NCBI GenBank assembly: GCA_018262455.1
Contig: JAGSPR010000103.1
Span: 1-16,742, forward strand
Reading direction: 5' to 3'
Origin: Deltaproteobacteria bacterium
GTDB taxonomy: Bacteria; Myxococcota; Polyangia; Haliangiales; Haliangiaceae
DNA length: 16,742 bases
Shown: in pieces, positions 16,629 through 16,742 of the stretch
Layout: each line of letters opens with the position of its first letter
Position numbering within the stretch: the first letter of the stretch is position 1
The notes under the pieces: generated by a model
Database searches by the model: none
What the model saw: only the letters and a program-made list of their open reading frames with translations
Told to the model about the DNA's origin: nothing
Translations under genes and position numbers: made by a program

Positions 16629-16742
16629 TCAGAAGCCGGGCTTGACCAAGGTCGTCGCGGTCTCCTGGGCGACGACGGTCACCGCGTGTGCGCGGAGGTC
16701 CATCCCCATGTACGTGGCGCCCACGACGGTCTCACCCGGCGG
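16629..16742 (-). CDS. C-terminal end of an unidentified protein (partial)
   Basis: A minus-strand frame enters from the right edge and ends at TGA (16629-16631), giving the last 37 residues. It includes GETVVGATYMGMDLRAHAVT and ends TTLVKPGF. Third positions are almost all G or C, as in the real genes of this window, which supports coding. The visible part is too short to name a family. It lies upstream of the hemerythrin-like gene on the same strand with a 128-base gap, so a shared transcript is possible but not evident. Confidence 0.5.
   Translation of the reverse strand, partial: PPGETVVGATYMGMDLRAHAVTVVAQETATTLVKPGF

Overview
The DNA is very GC-rich (roughly 70% by eye), with strong G/C preference at third codon positions. 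It encodes lipoproteins, a zinc-finger/FecR anti-sigma protein fused to VIT and VWA domains, an FHA-domain protease, TPR proteins and AgmX/PglI- or TonB-C-like C-terminal domains. This mix suggests a chromosomal segment of a myxobacterium (Myxococcota/Deltaproteobacteria). That assignment is inferred from style and content; no rRNA or other marker gene is present. I see no insertion sequence, phage, CRISPR or tRNA signal.

Layout. (1) 128-5106 (+): an ECF sigma factor overlaps by ATGA a 1454-residue membrane protein. That protein has an N-terminal zinc-binding anti-sigma motif, then FecR, VIT, VWA, TPR-like and AgmX/PglI-like regions. (2) 5402-5797 (+): a stand-alone CheY-like receiver. (3) 5798-6070: a gene-free gap with a possible decayed minus-strand reading frame and a promoter-like element for the next gene. 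(4) 6071-11458 (+): a tight run of four genes: an acyl-CoA (probably propionyl-CoA) carboxylase beta subunit, a periplasmic trypsin-like protease joined through a membrane segment to a cytoplasmic FHA domain, a TPR lipoprotein, and a small cysteine-containing lipoprotein. (5) 11482-12519 (-): an FAD-dependent oxidoreductase, convergent with the preceding run. (6) 12582-12812 (+): a small acidic protein. (7) 13024-14655 (+): a lipoprotein with gingipain-like His/Cys motifs and a PPC domain, closed by a strong hairpin terminator. (8) 14768-15931 (+): an exported protein with two TonB-C-like modules. (9) 16009-16500 (-): a hemerythrin-like protein. (10) 16629-16742 (-): the C-terminal end of an unidentified protein.

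The theme is cell-envelope sensing and proteolysis. The sigma/anti-sigma pair probably transmits a periplasmic state sensed by the FecR-VIT-VWA protein to transcription. The protease-FHA protein could link cytoplasmic phosphothreonine signalling to periplasmic proteolysis. The most unusual items are the sigma/anti-sigma-VIT-VWA fusion, the protease-FHA fusion, the putative clan CD lipoprotein, and several starts that look leaderless. All functions are predictions from sequence reading alone.
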